NCBI RefSeq assembly: GCF_009857745.1
Contig: NZ_WWEN01000006.1
Location: forward strand, 124,001-188,000
Direction of reading: 5' to 3'
DNA length: 64,000 bases
DNA from: Thalassovita mangrovi
GTDB lineage: Bacteria > Pseudomonadota > Alphaproteobacteria > Rhodobacterales > Rhodobacteraceae
The notes beneath the pieces were generated by a model. The model did no database searches. It saw only the letters and a list, made by a program, of their open reading frames with translations, and had not been told where the DNA came from. Position 1 is the first letter of the stretch, and the number at the start of each line of letters is the position of its first letter. Below, in pieces: positions 52,821 through 60,881 of the stretch. The translations under genes and the position numbers were made by a program.

Positions 52821-53333
52821 ATGGCTTTGGCTCATCTGAAGAGCTTCTGGCGCTGTGTATACATACTTTTCCTAGAAGGAATGCTGCGCAGAACCGAAAA
52901 TGGAGAGAGACTCGGTGTTTTCTCTAAGCGCGCCTGGGGCTCGAACCTGATGTTTGCAGGGATCACAGGCTCCTTGATCGCGTTTTTCTGGTTTGCGCAA
53001 AGAACACATTTTGAGCTCAACGCAATCGCAACGACCTCCGAAGTCTTAAAGGTAAGCCGCCACTTAACTAGGAACAGGAAAACAGTTTACGAACTGACGC
53101 TTAGATGGATCGATCAGAATGAGCAGGTCCATGAAACTGTACCAAGAGTGAAGGCGAGCTACTATAACGTTCCCGTTGGGACTGAGCTGGACATCAAATA
53201 CGATCCAAACGACCCAACGGATGTGCGCGTCGAAACACAAGAAGGGCCTTGGTATCTTCCGCGCCTGACATTGCTTGGAAGCTTCATGACCTTTCTCATG
53301 GGGTGGGCCATGAGAGGGCGCCCACAATCCTAA
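52821..53333 (+). CDS. DUF3592 domain membrane protein
   Basis: 170 residues. Two membrane helices (about 45-60 and 148-165) enclose a periplasmic or cytoplasmic DUF3592-like beta domain with KVSRHLTRNRKTVYELTLRW, YYNVPVGTELDIKYDPNDP and TDVRVETQEG. DUF3592 proteins have no assigned role; the YDPNDP pattern is typical. Base composition is clearly lower in GC than its neighbours (many A- and T-ending codons), which suggests recent acquisition. GAGAGGTG ribosome site. Not obviously part of an operon; convergent with the LysR gene. Confidence 0.8.
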   Translation: MALAHLKSFWRCVYILFLEGMLRRTENGERLGVFSKRAWGSNLMFAGITGSLIAFFWFAQRTHFELNAIATTSEVLKVSRHLTRNRKTVYELTLRWIDQNEQVHETVPRVKASYYNVPVGTELDIKYDPNDPTDVRVETQEGPWYLPRLTLLGSFMTFLMGWAMRGRPQS

Positions 53334-53367
53334 TGGATTGTGCTGTTCTACGCCGACACAAACCCAG

Positions 53368-54240
53368 TCACGCCCTGATCGCTTCGACCTGGCGCAGCGG
53401 CTGATAGCCGGCCCGGATCATGTCGGCGAGCCGCTGCACCGGTTCGCTGAGCCGCCGCCCGGCGGTGTACATGTTGACCAAGTACATGCCGAGATCGGGC
53501 AGGTCGGTGCCGTCGATTTCGGCCAGCTGCGGCGGCGCGGTGCCTTCCAGCATGGTACAGACCGCCAGGTCGGCGCTGACCGTCGCTTCGATGGTGCGGT
53601 CGCTGGCGGTATCCACCACCGAGGTCCAGGGCACGCCCGCCTTGTCCAGCGTCGAAATCAGGTCGGCGCGGAAAGCGCACATGCGCCCCTGCGCGATGCG
53701 CAGCGGCCGCTGCTTCCAAACTTGCGCGCCGGGCGCCCCGACCCAGCGAAGCGGGATTTCGTTCAGCGTCTCGCCGCCCTCTTCCAGCTTGCCCTCGGTG
53801 GTCAGGATCACGTCCAGTTCGCCCCTGGCGAATTGTTCCTTCAGCTTGTTGGTATGGCTGGCGCTCAGCTGCACCTGCATCCGCGGCATTTCGGCGGCAA
53901 AACGCTGCAGCACCCGCGGGATCACCGGATAGACGATGTCATGCGGCACGCCGAGATGGATTTCGCCGGCATATTCCTTGTGGGTCAGCCGCGCGAAGGC
54001 CTCGTCGTTCAGCTCGACCATCTTGCGGGCATAGGACAGCAGCTGTTCCCCCGACGCGGTCAGCCGGACGCTGCGCCCCGAGCGGTCGAGCAGCGACAAG
54101 CCCAGCAATTCCTCGAGCCGCTTGAGCTGCATCGATACCGCCGATTGGGTCAGGTTCAGGAACCCGGCGGCGCGGGTCACCCCGCCCAGTTCGGCAACGG
54201 CGACGAAGGATCTCAGCGTGGTGACGTCCAGATTCCGCAT
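53368..54240 (-). CDS. LysR-family transcriptional regulator
   Basis: 290 residues. The winged helix-turn-helix is at residues 3-62 (LDVTTLRSFVAVAELGGVTR, NLTQSAVSMQLKRLEELLG), and the effector domain (about 90-290) has the LysR-substrate segments GEIHLGVPHDIVYPVIPRVL and GELDVILTTEGKLEEGG. An inverted repeat with LysR-box form, ATCAA-N5-TTGAT, lies directly before its start. It is divergent from a DUF1127 gene. The target and inducer are unknown. Confidence 0.9.
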   Translation of the reverse strand: MRNLDVTTLRSFVAVAELGGVTRAAGFLNLTQSAVSMQLKRLEELLGLSLLDRSGRSVRLTASGEQLLSYARKMVELNDEAFARLTHKEYAGEIHLGVPHDIVYPVIPRVLQRFAAEMPRMQVQLSASHTNKLKEQFARGELDVILTTEGKLEEGGETLNEIPLRWVGAPGAQVWKQRPLRIAQGRMCAFRADLISTLDKAGVPWTSVVDTASDRTIEATVSADLAVCTMLEGTAPPQLAEIDGTDLPDLGMYLVNMYTAGRRLSEPVQRLADMIRAGYQPLRQVEAIRA

Positions 54241-54242
54241 CC

Positions 54243-54257
54243 ATCAATTTCCTTGAT
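54243..54257. promoter_or_regulatory. LysR-box-like inverted repeat
   Basis: ATCAA-TTTCC-TTGAT fits T-N11-A with dyad symmetry. It lies 3-17 bp before the LysR start codon, overlapping its translation initiation region, and may mediate autorepression. Confidence 0.4.
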
Positions 54258-54364
54258 ACATCGACCAACAAACATTCGTTTTCAAAATGAAACACATTTC
54301 CCCATATACATCAACAGAAATGATGAAACGAAGAGAATGAATCACGATTGAGAAAGGGTAGCAC

Positions 54365-54586
54365 ATGTCCACGATGATCAATTCCTCGGCCGCCTGCCCC
54401 GCCGCCCGGCCCGCCAAACCGTCGCTTTTCGCCCGCCTGATCAAGGCCCGGGACCTGTCGCGTCAGCGCGCCGCCCTGCGTGCCCTCGATGACCGGGCGC
54501 TGGACGATCTGGGACTGACCCGCAGCCAGGCCGAAGCCGAAGCGCGCCGCCCGGTCTGGGACGCGCCGGCGAACTGGCTCAAATAA
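54365..54586 (+). CDS. DUF1127 small protein
   Basis: 73 residues, basic. The DUF1127 (YjiS-like) motif is in the second half: RDLSRQRAALRALDDRALDD followed by LGLTRSQAEAEARRPVW. The N-terminal part is Ala/Pro-rich. Small DUF1127 proteins in alphaproteobacteria bind RNA or sRNAs and affect RNA turnover, stress response and phosphate or carbon control. It is divergent from the LysR gene and may be its target. Ribosome site AAAGGG. Confidence 0.82.
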   Translation: MSTMINSSAACPAARPAKPSLFARLIKARDLSRQRAALRALDDRALDDLGLTRSQAEAEARRPVWDAPANWLK

Positions 54587-54702
54587 GCGCGAAAAAGCGT
54601 GAAAAGCGTGTCCGTAAAATCTTGAAAAAGCCGTCCGTCGTACCGATATTTGCCGCAAGCCCCTTGAAATGGGGCAAAACGTTTTACCAATCGGAGGCTT
54701 TG

Positions 54703-55440
54703 ATGGCTGATTTCAACACGATCCGGACCGCAGCGGGTGCCCGCGCGACCCAGATTGATGAGGGTCTGCGCACCCATATGAACAAGGTGTATGGCACGAT
54801 GTCGATCGGCCTGCTGCTGACCTTTGCAGTGGCATGGGCGGTCGGCACCTCGCCCGACCTGCTGAGCATCCTGCGCGACCCGATGACGCTGAAGCCCAAT
54901 ATCCTGGGTTACATCGTCATGTTCGCCCCGCTGATCATGGTGTTTGCCTTCGGCGCGGCGATCAACCGCCTGTCGGCGGCGGGCGCCCAGACCTTCTTCT
55001 ACGTCTTCGCGGCGGTCATGGGCCTGTCGCTGAGCTGGATCTTCGTGGCCTTCACCGGCTTCTCGATCGCCCAGGTCTTCCTGGTCACCTCGATTTCCTT
55101 CGCCGGCCTGTCGCTGTGGGGCTACACCACCAAGAAGGACATTTCCGGCTGGGGGTCGTTCCTGATCATGGGCCTGATCGGCATCATCGTGGCGTCGATC
55201 ATCAACATCTTCCTGGGTTCGCCCGCGATCATGTTCGCGATCTCGATCATCGGCGTGCTGATCTTTGCCGGTCTGACCGCCTATGACACCCAGAACATCA
55301 AGACCACCTACCTGGCCCACGCCCATCACGGCGACAGCGAATGGCTGGGCAAGGCGGCGATCATGGGCGCGCTGAACCTGTATCTGGACTTCATCAACCT
55401 GTTCATGATGCTGCTGCAGCTGCTGGGCAACCGCGAATAA
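54703..55440 (+). CDS. Bax inhibitor-1/YccA family membrane protein
   Basis: 245 residues with seven membrane helices. The BI-1 signatures are present in GLLLTFAVAWAVGTSPD, SLSWIFVAFTGFSIAQVF, and the C-terminal FAGLTAYDTQNIKTTYLAH with its paired aspartates, thought to form the Ca2+-leak/pH sensor. In bacteria such proteins bind FtsH-related complexes (YccA) or act as ion channels. A good ribosome site (CGGAGG) at 54694-54699 supports the ATG at 54703. It is followed by a strong terminator. Confidence 0.92.
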   Translation: MADFNTIRTAAGARATQIDEGLRTHMNKVYGTMSIGLLLTFAVAWAVGTSPDLLSILRDPMTLKPNILGYIVMFAPLIMVFAFGAAINRLSAAGAQTFFYVFAAVMGLSLSWIFVAFTGFSIAQVFLVTSISFAGLSLWGYTTKKDISGWGSFLIMGLIGIIVASIINIFLGSPAIMFAISIIGVLIFAGLTAYDTQNIKTTYLAHAHHGDSEWLGKAAIMGALNLYLDFINLFMMLLQLLGNRE

Positions 55441-55461
55441 GCGGCCCCATAGGAACACGAC

Positions 55462-55494
55462 AAAGGCCGGTCGAAAGACCGGCCTTTTCTTTTT
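55462..55494 (+). terminator. Terminator of the BI-1 gene
   Basis: AAAGGCCGGTC / GACCGGCCTTTT stem-loop with GAAA loop and a T-tract (TTTTCTTTTT), 21 bp after the stop. Confidence 0.9.
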
Positions 55495-55593
55495 AGGCCA
55501 AGCCTTTCGGCGGAAAGCGGCCCGGCGCGAAGAAAGGGATTCCCTTTCGCCCGCCCCTGCGGCAAAGTCGCGGCAAAGAACAGGGGATCATCG

Positions 55594-56022
55594 ATGCAAA
55601 CCAGCCACTTCGCCATCGCCGCCGTGTTCGGCGCCACCGCCGCGACGGCCCAACCCGACGCCTGGCACCTGCTGAACCAGATCGGGATCGAGGAAATCGT
55701 CACCGAGACCACCTATGAGGTGCGCAAGACCTACCCGGCGGAGATCGAGAACGGCGTTCAGGGATTTGAAATCACCGGCTATGCCGCGCCGATGATCCCG
55801 GGCGAGGCGGTGCGCGAGCTGATCCTGGTGTCCGACATGGGCCTGTGCCCGTTCTGCGGCAGCGCCGATCACGGCGCCAGCCTGCAGGTCAGCCTGGCCT
55901 CGCCCATCGCGATGGGGGACGAGGCGCAACGCATCACCCTGCGCGGCACGCTGAACCGGGTGGACGACCCGGAAACCTGGCAGGCGGTGATCCTGCAGGA
56001 TGCAGAGATCGTCACGCGCTGA
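55594..56022 (+). CDS. Exported DUF3299-like protein
   Basis: 142 residues. A signal peptide (about 1-19, ending TAATAQPD) precedes a small beta-rich domain: YEVRKTYPAEIENGVQGFEI, ITGYAAPMIPGEAVRELILV, then a CPFCG motif (about residues 87-91) in MGLCPFCGSADHG. The CxxC could be a disulfide or metal site. It resembles DUF3299, small lipoprotein-like periplasmic proteins often linked to ABC transporters; the assignment is tentative. It stands alone with its own terminator. Confidence 0.7.
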   Translation: MQTSHFAIAAVFGATAATAQPDAWHLLNQIGIEEIVTETTYEVRKTYPAEIENGVQGFEITGYAAPMIPGEAVRELILVSDMGLCPFCGSADHGASLQVSLASPIAMGDEAQRITLRGTLNRVDDPETWQAVILQDAEIVTR

Positions 56023-56042
56023 GCAACCCACCGCATGGATAT

Positions 56043-56078
56043 AAAAAAAGGCCGGTCCCGCGACCGGCCTTTTCTTTT
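56043..56078 (+). terminator. Bidirectional terminator between DUF3299-like gene and nitrilase
   Basis: AAAAAAAGGCCGGTC / GACCGGCCTTTTCTTTT stem-loop between two convergent genes, able to work on both strands. Confidence 0.9.
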
Positions 56079-56080
56079 GC

Positions 56081-57013
56081 CTATTCGAAGATCACCGGGC
56101 TTTGCGGGCTGCGGTCGACCTCCAGCGTGAAGACGTCCGGCCTTGCATAGTGACCGCAGGCATCGAATTTGCGGCGCGAGGCCCGCGCCTCGGCCACGTC
56201 GATATCGTGCAGCAGCAGCCCCTTTTCCTTGTGCATCGGTCCCGCCTCAGGCCCGCCGAAGGGGCGATAGATCACCGCGTCGCCGGGGTTGACCCATTCG
56301 TCTTCGTTCGGGAACAATTCGTCCCGGCTGGGCACATCCGCCGGGATATCCTTGGCTTCCAGCGCCGTGGCGCAACCGATCACCCAGCAGCCGCCCTCGC
56401 GCGCGATATGCTGCATCGTGGCCAGCCAGGTCGCGCCGTTGTCCCAGGTCGGTGCCACGTAGATGTCGAGGTTCTGGGCATAGAGCGCGTAACGCGCCAG
56501 CGGCATGTAGCTTTCCCAGCAGATCAGCGTACCGATCCGCCCCACAGCCGTATCCACCACGTTCAACCCCGACCCGTCGCCGAAGCCCCAGACCATGCGT
56601 TCGGGGTTGGTCGGCATCAGCTTGCGGTGATTGTTGGCGATCCGCCCGTCGGCGTCGATCACGGCGCAGCTGTTGAACAGGGTGCTGCCGCTGATCACGC
56701 CGTCGAGTTCCTGATACCCCAGCACCACCACGACGCCGTGATCGCGCGCGGCGTCCTGGATCGGCCGCAGCCCGCCGCGGCCCAGATCGACGGAATTCGC
56801 CTGCAATTTCGAAAACAACACATCGGTCTTGCCCATGCCCGCCCCCGGCGCCAGCCGCCAGACGAAGGTCGGGTAGCCGGGCAGCCAGGCTTCGGGAAAG
56901 ACGACGAGCCCCGCGCCTTCCCCGGCCGATTGCGCGATCAGGTCGACCGCCCTTTCCAGGGATTTTTCAAGGTTCAGATAGACGGGCGGTTGCTGAATGA
57001 CGGAAACCTTCAT
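56081..57013 (-). CDS. Nitrilase-family hydrolase
   Basis: 310 residues of the carbon-nitrogen hydrolase superfamily. The catalytic triad is visible: Glu in VVFPEAWLPGYP (about residue 42), Lys in NNHRKLMPTNPERMVWGFG (about 128) and Cys in LICWESYMPLARYALYAQ (about 162). The WES sequence after the Cys and the ERMVWGFGDGSGL block are typical of true nitrilases (nitrile to carboxylic acid and ammonia) rather than amidases. The start at 57013 has GAGGACC upstream; a longer frame exists. Single gene, convergent with the DUF3299-like gene. Confidence 0.9.
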   Translation of the reverse strand: MKVSVIQQPPVYLNLEKSLERAVDLIAQSAGEGAGLVVFPEAWLPGYPTFVWRLAPGAGMGKTDVLFSKLQANSVDLGRGGLRPIQDAARDHGVVVVLGYQELDGVISGSTLFNSCAVIDADGRIANNHRKLMPTNPERMVWGFGDGSGLNVVDTAVGRIGTLICWESYMPLARYALYAQNLDIYVAPTWDNGATWLATMQHIAREGGCWVIGCATALEAKDIPADVPSRDELFPNEDEWVNPGDAVIYRPFGGPEAGPMHKEKGLLLHDIDVAEARASRRKFDACGHYARPDVFTLEVDRSPQSPVIFE

Positions 57014-57112
57014 GGCGGTCCTCCTCGTGGCATCCCCATTCAAGGATAACACAGGCCGGTCATTTCCCGAAATCGCCGCCCCGAGGCCGATCCGCCCCGC
57101 CCCGTCAGCTCG

Positions 57113-57799
57113 TCAGATCGCCACGTCGAACAGGAACCCGACCAGATAGGTCACCGTCATCGCGAGACTGCCCCAGAACAGCACCCGGGCAATGCCGCGC
57201 CCCATCGGCGCGCCGCCCAGCCGCGCACCGGTACCGCCCAGCAGCACCAGCGCCAGCAGGGTCACCACGGCGATGACCGGCACGCCATTGCCATCCACCG
57301 CGACCAATGCCCCGATCAGCGGCAACACCGCGCCAATCGAAAACGCCAACGCCGAGGCCCCCGCCGCTTCCAGCGGGTTGGCGCTGGCCAGGTCGGTCAG
57401 CCCCAGTTCCTCGCGCGCATGGGCGTCCAGCGCGTCGTGTTCGGTCATCTCGCGGGCCACCTGCAACGCCAGCTCCGGCGACACGCCGCGCGATTGCAGC
57501 CCTTCGGCCAGTTCGTGCAATTCGTATTCCGGATCGTCTTCCAGCGCCTGGCGTTCACGCGCCAGATCGGCGGCCTCGGTATCGGACTGGGCCGAGACCG
57601 ACACATATTCCCCCGCCGCCATCGACAGCGCCCCGGCAGTCAGCCCCGCCAGCCCGGTCAGCAACACGGCCGGCCGGTCCATCCCGGCGGCCAGCACCCC
57701 CACCAGCAGGCTGGCGGTGGACACGATACCGTCATTGGCGCCCAGAATCGCGGCCCGCAGCCATCCGCTGCGGTTGATGAAATGGCCCTCTTTCGGCAT
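57113..57799 (-). CDS. VIT1/CCC1 family transporter
   Basis: 228 residues. It begins NRSGWLRAAILGANDGIVST, the VIT signature for metal-binding helix 1, and carries AAGEYVSVSAQSDTEAADLA (about residues 61-80) from the second conserved helix. A cytosolic acidic loop (about 80-140) is followed by three C-terminal helices. Plant and yeast relatives move Fe2+ or Mn2+ into the vacuole; bacterial members are thought to export iron or manganese. AGAGGTG ribosome site. Confidence 0.9.
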   Translation of the reverse strand: MPKEGHFINRSGWLRAAILGANDGIVSTASLLVGVLAAGMDRPAVLLTGLAGLTAGALSMAAGEYVSVSAQSDTEAADLARERQALEDDPEYELHELAEGLQSRGVSPELALQVAREMTEHDALDAHAREELGLTDLASANPLEAAGASALAFSIGAVLPLIGALVAVDGNGVPVIAVVTLLALVLLGGTGARLGGAPMGRGIARVLFWGSLAMTVTYLVGFLFDVAI

Positions 57800-57821
57800 G
57801 GCGCACCTCTTTATGACGCTG

Positions 57822-57860
57822 AAAAGAAAACGCCGCGCGACCCGGGGGTGCGCGGCGTTC
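57822..57860 (-). terminator. Terminator of rpmG
   Basis: AACGCCGCGC / GCGCGGCGTT stem around ACCCCCGGGTC, followed on the minus strand by TTCTTTTC, 23 bp after the rpmG stop. Confidence 0.8.
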
Positions 57861-57882
57861 CTATCATCCGGATCGGCAGATC

Positions 57883-58050
57883 TTACTTGATCTTGCCTTC
57901 CTTGTATTCGACGTGCTTGCGCACAACCGGGTCGTACTTACGCACAACCATTTTTTCGGTCATGGTGCGGGCATTTTTCTTGGTCACATAGAAGTGGCCC
58001 GTGCCAGCGGTCGAGTTCAGACGGATTTTGATCGTCGTCGGCTTCGCCAT
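57883..58050 (-). CDS. rpmG: 50S ribosomal protein L33
   Basis: 55 residues, reading [20 protein letters not shown] and ending [10 protein letters not shown]: the canonical length and motifs of L33, here the cysteine-free (zinc-independent) type. It is a component of the large ribosomal subunit near the E site. The gene is too short for simple ORF cut-offs but is unambiguous. It stands alone with its own terminator; the 169 bp upstream to the DUF533 gene hold no gene and should contain its promoter. Confidence 0.96.
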   Translation of the reverse strand: MAKPTTIKIRLNSTAGTGHFYVTKKNARTMTEKMVVRKYDPVVRKHVEYKEGKIK

Positions 58051-58219
58051 TGTTATATCTCCAGTCTCGTTCGAAACGGGTCAGTCGGGCCGTCCCGTGG
58101 AATCCTTGAAGCCCGCCTTTTAAGGGTTCCTCGGCCCAAGTCAACAGCAATTCGACCATCCCGTGACGGCGGAGCTGTTTTCGCGGCCGCGGCCCACCCC
58201 CAACCCCCGGATTCGCCGC

Positions 58220-58930
58220 TCAGAGCGGGGCCTTGCCCAGCGATTCGTGGATTTCCGCCACCTTTTCGTCGGACAGTTGCAGCGCCGTCGCCAGCTGCCG
58301 CAGATAGGTCTTTTCCGCCTCGGTATCGACCGAAATCGGCATCAATGCGGCGCTGTAGATCTGCGACTTGGCGGCGTGCCCGGCGTCTTCCACCAGCGCG
58401 GTCACATCGACCGGCGCGTCCAGAGCCGCCTCGACGAAGGCGATTTCTTCCTCCGAGGCGTCCGACAGGTGATCGAGGATGACCTTGCGTTCCTCCTCGT
58501 CGATCTCGCCATCGGCCTTGGCCGACTGGATCATGGTGCGGATCATCAGGCGGGCGTTTTCCTCGCTCACCGTGCCTAAGGGCGTGCCGGCGGTCAGCTG
58601 GCTGTAAAGCTCGCTCATGCTGCCCGCGCCGGTGGCGGCGGCCGAGGTCATCATCGCGATCATGTGTTCCAGCCCGGCCTCGGTCGCCTCGGTGGTGTCG
58701 GCGGCCTGATTGCCCATCTTCGACATCATGTCGGTGACCGCCTTCTTGCCGCCCGGCAGGCCCATCTTTTCGGCCATGTCGCCCAGCGTCCCGGCGATGC
58801 CTTCTTCGTCGCCGGCCTTGCGCATGGCGTCCTTGACGCCCTTCATGCCGCCCATCTTGCGATATTTGTCGACCCCGCGCGCGGCGGCGAAGCCGATGGT
58901 CAGCGCGGCAAGCGTTTGAACGAAACTCAT
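58220..58930 (-). CDS. DUF533/TerB-like protein
   Basis: 236 residues. The N-terminus has a single hydrophobic segment (LAALTIGFAAARG). The rest is alpha-helical and includes GEIDEEERKVILDHLSDASE (about residues 155-174) and SVDTEAEKTYLRQLATALQL, both typical of the DUF533 family, which is related to TerB. DUF533 proteins (YebE in E. coli) are inner-membrane or cytoplasmic proteins linked to envelope stress, with no known reaction. Starts at 58930 (AGGGGATT ribosome site). Confidence 0.88.
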   Translation of the reverse strand: MSFVQTLAALTIGFAAARGVDKYRKMGGMKGVKDAMRKAGDEEGIAGTLGDMAEKMGLPGGKKAVTDMMSKMGNQAADTTEATEAGLEHMIAMMTSAAATGAGSMSELYSQLTAGTPLGTVSEENARLMIRTMIQSAKADGEIDEEERKVILDHLSDASEEEIAFVEAALDAPVDVTALVEDAGHAAKSQIYSAALMPISVDTEAEKTYLRQLATALQLSDEKVAEIHESLGKAPL

Positions 58931-59035
58931 CCCTGAATCCCCTATGTTGGCAATGCCCCCATACTGGGCGGGAATCACCGTTTCACCAAGGACGGATTTG
59001 CCCGGGTCGGGCCGAACGTGGCGGTGAAATCTATG

Positions 59036-59435
59036 CGCGGAGGGCCTGTAAGCCGGATTCTGTCATAGGCGGCGTGAACCGCCCGAGATGACCATTCCTC
59101 TGAACGGACCGTTACCGGCCCGCCTATAGCTGCCAACCCGGGCCTCTGGGTCAAGGCAGACCCTGCGGTGATATCCGGCGAACCGGATCATTCCCGCGCG
59201 AGGCCCCTATTCGGCATTGCTCCGGGTGGGGCTTGCCGTGCCGGTCCTGTTACCAGTCCCGCGGTGGGCTCTTACCCCACCGTTTCACCCTTACCCCTGC
59301 GGACAGGGGCGGTTTGTTCTCTGTGGCGCTTTCCCTGGGGTTACCCCCGCCGGGCGTTACCCGGCACCCTTGCCTTGTGGAGTCCGGACTTTCCTCCCGG
59401 GCCTTGCGGCCCAAGCGGCCATCCGGCCCTCCGCG
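59036..59435 (-). ncRNA. rnpB: RNase P RNA (class A)
   Basis: About 400 nt. The 5' end GCGGAGGGCC pairs with the 3' GGCCCTCCGCG. Conserved class A elements in order are GAGGAAAGTCCGGACTCCAC (CR I), ACAGAGAAC, the GGTGAAACGGTGGGGTAAGA region (CR II-III), GGCAAGCCCCACCCGGAG, and near the 3' end the CAGAATCCGGCTTACAGG (CR V). It is the catalytic part of RNase P, which matures tRNA 5' ends. It lies opposite to no gene and between the amidase and DUF533 genes. Confidence 0.96.
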
Positions 59436-59442
59436 CCCCGCT

Positions 59443-59471
59443 GATCTAGGTACTCGGCGCGCCCGGGTCAA
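59443..59471 (-). promoter_or_regulatory. Promoter of rnpB
   Basis: TTGACC (59466-59471) and TAGATC (59443-59448) on the minus strand with 17-bp spacing, placing transcription start near 59435-59437. The promoter lies in the last codons of the amidase gene. Confidence 0.6.
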
Positions 59472-60135
59472 CGGGAAAGCGCGCCGCCAGCGCGGCCATC
59501 AGCGCCCGGTCGGTGTCGTCCAGCGCGCCGGTGGCGCGCGGCCGGAACCGGTCGCGGAAGGCGTTCAACACCGCCGCCTCGCCGAAATCGCCGACCGCAT
59601 AGCCGAACCGCGCCGCGTCGGCGGCGAAATCCCCCGGCGCGCCCGGGTCGGGCCAGACCGACAACCCCTGCCATGCCAGCCGCCGCCAGTCGAAGCGGGG
59701 GCCGGGATCGCATTTGCGCTCGGGCGCCATGTCGGAATGGGCAATGACCCGTTCGGGCGGGATTTGCCAGCGGGCCATGATCCCGGGCAGCAAGGCCTCG
59801 AGCACCGCCATCTGCGGTTCGGAAAACGGGTGGGTGCCCAGATTGGACAGCTCGATCCCGATGGAGCGCGAATTGACATCCCTGACGCCGCCCCAGGCCC
59901 CTGCCCCGGCATGCCAGGCGCGCATCTCTTCGTCGACCATCTGCCAAAGCTGCCCCTGCTCACCGATCAGGTAATGCGCCGACACCTCCGTGCACGGATC
60001 GCACAGCCGCTCCAGCGCCGCCTCGGCGCTGACCATCGCAGTGTAATGCAGCACGATCATGTCGGGCCGGGCCCCGTCGCGGCGCGGCCCGAAATTCGGG
60101 GTAGGATGCGGGATCGGCGTGATGGCCTCAGCCAC
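59446..60135 (-). CDS. N-acetylmuramoyl-L-alanine amidase (AmpD/Amidase_2 type)
   Basis: 229 residues starting at a GTG. The Amidase_2 zinc site is seen as MIVLHYTAM (about 26-34) and HSDMAPERKCDPGPRFDW (about 138-155), with WHAGAGAWGGVRDVNSRSIG (about 94-113) as the conserved substrate strand. It cleaves the bond between N-acetylmuramic acid and L-alanine, releasing peptide from anhydro-muropeptides in the cytoplasm if AmpD-like. No signal peptide. It overlaps the upstream excalibur lipoprotein gene by 8 bp. The rnpB promoter is inside its 3' end. Confidence 0.88.
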   Translation of the reverse strand: MAEAITPIPHPTPNFGPRRDGARPDMIVLHYTAMVSAEAALERLCDPCTEVSAHYLIGEQGQLWQMVDEEMRAWHAGAGAWGGVRDVNSRSIGIELSNLGTHPFSEPQMAVLEALLPGIMARWQIPPERVIAHSDMAPERKCDPGPRFDWRRLAWQGLSVWPDPGAPGDFAADAARFGYAVGDFGEAAVLNAFRDRFRPRATGALDDTDRALMAALAARFPVDPGAPST

Positions 60136-60847
60136 CGTTCACCTTGCGGAACGGCGCCGGGTCCCAGGCGCAGGCGAAACCGTCGCCATCCGGGTCGATG
60201 CCCAGACGATCCTTTTCCGGTCCGCCCTTGGCAAGGAAATCGGCCTGTGCCTGATCGGGCGAGGCATAGCGGGCGCAATTGCGCTGTTCGCGGGATTCGC
60301 TGGCGATCAGGCGCTTATAGACATGCTGCCCCACCACGTTCGTGGTGTTGAGCGCATAGCTCACGATATTGGGGCCTTCGCGGCCGGTGCGCGAGGGCAA
60401 GGCGGTGGGCTGCACCACCTCGTATTGCGCCCGGTTCTGTTCGATCAGCTGGGCGTCGTTTTCGATCGAGCGCAGGGCCGACACGTCCGCGAAATCGTTT
60501 TCGTTGGAAATGCCCGAGGGCGCCAGCGCCACCTGCGGCACCGGTGCCGCGGCATCGGTACCCGCCGCATTCAGCGCCGCCGCGGTTTCGGCAGCCAGAC
60601 GTTCGGCTTCGGTTTCCGGCAGGGTGGAGGCCACGGTGCTCAGCGGCCCCTGATCAACGGTGGATTGCTCCGACGACACCGCCAGCGGATCGGCCAGCGG
60701 CTGCCCGGCCAGCTGCGCGTCGCGCAGGGCCTGGGCCTTCTGATAGTCGTCGTAGTTCCTGAACCCGACGCCCGCCGCGCTGTCGGGGACCGTGGGGTCG
60801 CAGGCCGCCAGCGCCAGAATGGCCAGGGATGGGATCACGTACCGCAT
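60128..60847 (-). CDS. Excalibur-domain lipoprotein
   Basis: 239 residues from the ATG at 60847. Signal peptide MRYVIPSLAILALAACD with lipobox LAAC (Cys near residue 16). The middle is low-complexity and Ala/Gln/Glu-rich. The C-terminal 65 residues contain CARYASPDQAQADFLAKGG and GIDPDGDGFACAWDP, the excalibur calcium-binding pattern (DxDxDGxxC). It is exported and probably attached to the inner or outer membrane. It is 34 bp downstream of gatA on the same strand, so it may be expressed from the gatCA promoter. Confidence 0.82.
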   Translation of the reverse strand: MRYVIPSLAILALAACDPTVPDSAAGVGFRNYDDYQKAQALRDAQLAGQPLADPLAVSSEQSTVDQGPLSTVASTLPETEAERLAAETAAALNAAGTDAAAPVPQVALAPSGISNENDFADVSALRSIENDAQLIEQNRAQYEVVQPTALPSRTGREGPNIVSYALNTTNVVGQHVYKRLIASESREQRNCARYASPDQAQADFLAKGGPEKDRLGIDPDGDGFACAWDPAPFRKVNGG

Positions 60848-60881
60848 ATCGAACACCTGCTCGTGGTTGATTACCGCAGAC

